A stretch of DNA of 14,768 bases from an uncultured Oscillospiraceae bacterium (GTDB taxonomy: Bacteria > Bacillota > Clostridia > Oscillospirales > Oscillospiraceae): positions 1 through 14,768 of the forward strand of contig CAJTYK010000048.1 in assembly GCA_910584285.1 (NCBI GenBank). Direction: 5' to 3'. Position numbers and translations under genes: made by a program. Each line of letters starts with the position of its first letter. The first letter of the stretch is position 1. Below are positions 13,802-14,768 of this stretch, piece after piece. The notes beneath the pieces were generated by a model that had not been told where the DNA came from, did no database searches, and saw only the letters and a list, made by a program, of their open reading frames with translations.

Positions 13802-14366
13802 GGCACACCGCCTCCTCTCCGTCAAAATCAGGGAAGGACTCCGTAGCCATGTCCCGCTGGTAGTACACCATCAGGATGCGCTTGATGTCCTGGGCGTCCG
13901 CCAGACGAACGTGGAAGCCCCCATCCCGGAGACTTTTCTCGGTCTGCCGGGGATCGGCGGCGCTGTCCTTGTCCACGGGGTAGACCAATGCGAACTCCCG
14001 GGCCGAGGCGGTGGTGGCCTGGATGTCGTCCAGGTGGGCGGCGTCCTGCCGCAGCAGTTCCCGCACGGCGGGGAGGGGCTCCGCCTCCAGCCGCCGATGG
14101 TAGAAATCCTGGTTGGCCTGGAAGGACTCCCGGGAGTCCATGGCCAGGAAGCGCACCGCGGGGGTGGCCCGGAGCAGGTTGGTGAGGGCGGTGACCCGCC
14201 CCCGCACCCCCTCGGGGGACAGCACGGACAGGTTGTCCGGTCTGAGCATGAAAAAAACCAGCTCCCCTTTGGCGGTTTTCACGCCGTGATCGGTGAGCTG
14301 GGTAATCCCCATGAGCTGGCGGGTGGACTGGCGCTCCCGCAGCTCCTTTTTCTGTTTTCGGTTCAA
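13794..14366 (-). CDS. Detached VirB4 N-terminal-domain protein
   Basis: About 190 aa. It contains the conserved block STRQLMGI, KGELVFFMLRPDNLSVLSPE, an LDDIQATTASAREFAL stretch, and a C-terminal RDGGFHVRLADAQDIKRIL followed by DFDGEE. This resembles the N-terminal (CagE/TrbE/VirB4-N type) region that precedes the ATPase domain in one-piece VirB4 proteins; here it is a separate protein placed before the ATPase gene. I prefer the TTG start at 14364-14366. It overlaps the upstream stop as TTGA, and a GGAGG lies about 10 nt before it. An ATG at 14384 is also possible, adding six residues, but has no ribosome site. The 3' end overlaps the ATPase start by 8 nt, so the two are probably co-translated and likely work as partners. 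Confidence 0.75.
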   Translation of the reverse strand: MNRKQKKELRERQSTRQLMGITQLTDHGVKTAKGELVFFMLRPDNLSVLSPEGVRGRVTALTNLLRATPAVRFLAMDSRESFQANQDFYHRRLEAEPLPAVRELLRQDAAHLDDIQATTASAREFALVYPVDKDSAADPRQTEKSLRDGGFHVRLADAQDIKRILMVYYQRDMATESFPDFDGEEAVCHG

Positions 14367-14629
14367 AGTTCGCTTTCCCTCCATTCAAAGTATTGCTGCT
14401 TCAAAAACAGGAAGCACATGGCGTAGCGCAAAAAATCCAGAATGCTGGAATCCTCCAGCCGGATGCTGAGGAAGGCGTACAGCACCGAGGCGATGAGCGG
14501 CGGCACCAGGCCCAGTTCCACCAGGGCCAAAACGGACAGAACCAGGCCCGCGCCGATCACCGCCACGTCCCGCAGCGCCCACAGCCAAAGGGTGGGCTTG
14601 GCTTTCAGGTTGTTGGGGTAGATGTACAT
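14363..14629 (-). CDS. Small two-helix membrane protein, VirB3/PrgI-like conjugation component
   Basis: An 88-aa protein with one long hydrophobic stretch at about residues 22-55 that can form a hairpin of two membrane segments (DVAVIGAGLVLSVLALVELG, then VPPLIASVLYAFLSI). Short charged ends follow, including an aromatic FLKQQYFEWR tail. Size, topology and position directly upstream of a VirB4 unit match the VirB3/PrgI-like subunit of Gram-positive type IV secretion systems, which sits at the inner membrane and contacts VirB4. A GGAGG at 14643-14647 lies 13 nt before the ATG, which is long but is the only visible ribosome site. The 3' end overlaps the next gene. The name is inferred from topology and context rather than from a strong motif. 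Confidence 0.75.
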   Translation of the reverse strand: MYIYPNNLKAKPTLWLWALRDVAVIGAGLVLSVLALVELGLVPPLIASVLYAFLSIRLEDSSILDFLRYAMCFLFLKQQYFEWRESEL

Positions 14630-14768
14630 TGATATTGTTTCGCCTCCGATCCTGCGGCGGGCCGATACACCGCCACAGGGATGTTTCGTTTTTTGCAGTT
14701 GTCGATCACATAATTTGTCCCTCTGGATTTTCCGTCCCAGAAGGCCAGGACAAGGTCGGCGTACTCGA
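14605..14768 (-). CDS. SLOG-family (DUF2493/YspA-like) nucleotide-binding protein, 3' part only
   Basis: The last 53 codons of a minus-strand gene enter from the right edge; the start lies outside the window. The visible peptide contains ADLVLAFWDGKSRGTNYVI, followed by CKKRNIPVAVY. This is the C-terminal strand-helix pattern of SLOG Rossmann-like domains (DUF2493/YspA type), where the WDGKSRGT segment is thought to bind a nucleotide-derived ligand. The reading frame ends at a TGA at 14605-14607 and overlaps the next gene by about 25 nt. The final residues (after about position 40 of this fragment) look less conserved. Genes of this type are common cargo in Clostridia mobile elements, with no established role in conjugation. 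Family assignment is fairly confident; function is unknown. Confidence 0.7.
   Translation of the reverse strand, partial: EYADLVLAFWDGKSRGTNYVIDNCKKRNIPVAVYRPAAGSEAKQYQCTSTPTT

Noticed and set aside
12386..13846. 486-aa open frame on the plus strand opposite virB4
   Set aside because: It is the antisense shadow of a well-supported ATPase with Walker motifs; its translation is low complexity (Val/Gly/Leu-rich) and it has no ribosome site.

Overview
The window looks like part of an integrative conjugative element (ICE), or a closely related mobilizable element, in a GC-rich gut Clostridia host, probably Oscillospiraceae-like. This rests on the overall GC richness, AGGAGG-type ribosome binding sites, and protein families recognised by eye: a MobP3-type relaxase, a DUF3991/Toprim primase-like protein, a DUF3846 protein, a DUF6103-like protein, a VirB4 ATPase split from its N-terminal domain, and a membrane-anchored M23 peptidase. 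No species can be named from the sequence.

Layout. Almost everything is on the minus strand, so transcription runs from high to low coordinates. From the right edge: the C-terminal end of a SLOG-like protein (14605-14768, cut by the window edge); a small two-helix membrane protein in the VirB3/PrgI position; a separate VirB4 N-terminal-domain protein; the VirB4 ATPase; a PP-loop (PAPS-reductase-like) enzyme; a ribbon-helix-helix (RHH) protein; an ankyrin-like protein; an M23 peptidase with one membrane anchor; two long conserved element proteins (the second with a C-terminal DUF3846); a DUF6103-like protein; and a 221-aa protein whose N-terminus resembles the DUF6103-like one. These genes are packed with 4-nt ATGA overlaps or gaps of a few bases and look like one long transfer operon.

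From 5156 to 3310 the density drops. There is a helical hypothetical protein, then about 500 bp of repeat-rich non-coding DNA, an RHH protein likely to be a relaxosome accessory or regulator, about 240 bp containing several hairpins (the best oriT candidate), and the relaxase. A primase-like gene lies at the left end. Between relaxase and primase sits the only plus-strand unit: an AbrB-type antitoxin and a PIN toxin, converging on the relaxase gene.

How it fits together: the relaxase and RHH protein would nick and process DNA at oriT. VirB4, its detached N-domain, the VirB3-like protein and the M23 peptidase would build the secretion channel through the Gram-positive wall. The primase-like protein could help second-strand synthesis, and the toxin-antitoxin pair could stabilise the element. 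The PP-loop enzyme, ankyrin-like protein and SLOG protein are cargo or accessory factors of unknown role. The most unusual sequence signal is a GC-rich palindromic repeat present in two diverged copies: one in the oriT candidate region and one inserted in frame in the 5' end of virB4. No integrase, coupling ATPase (VirD4), att sites, tRNA, rRNA or CRISPR array was seen.
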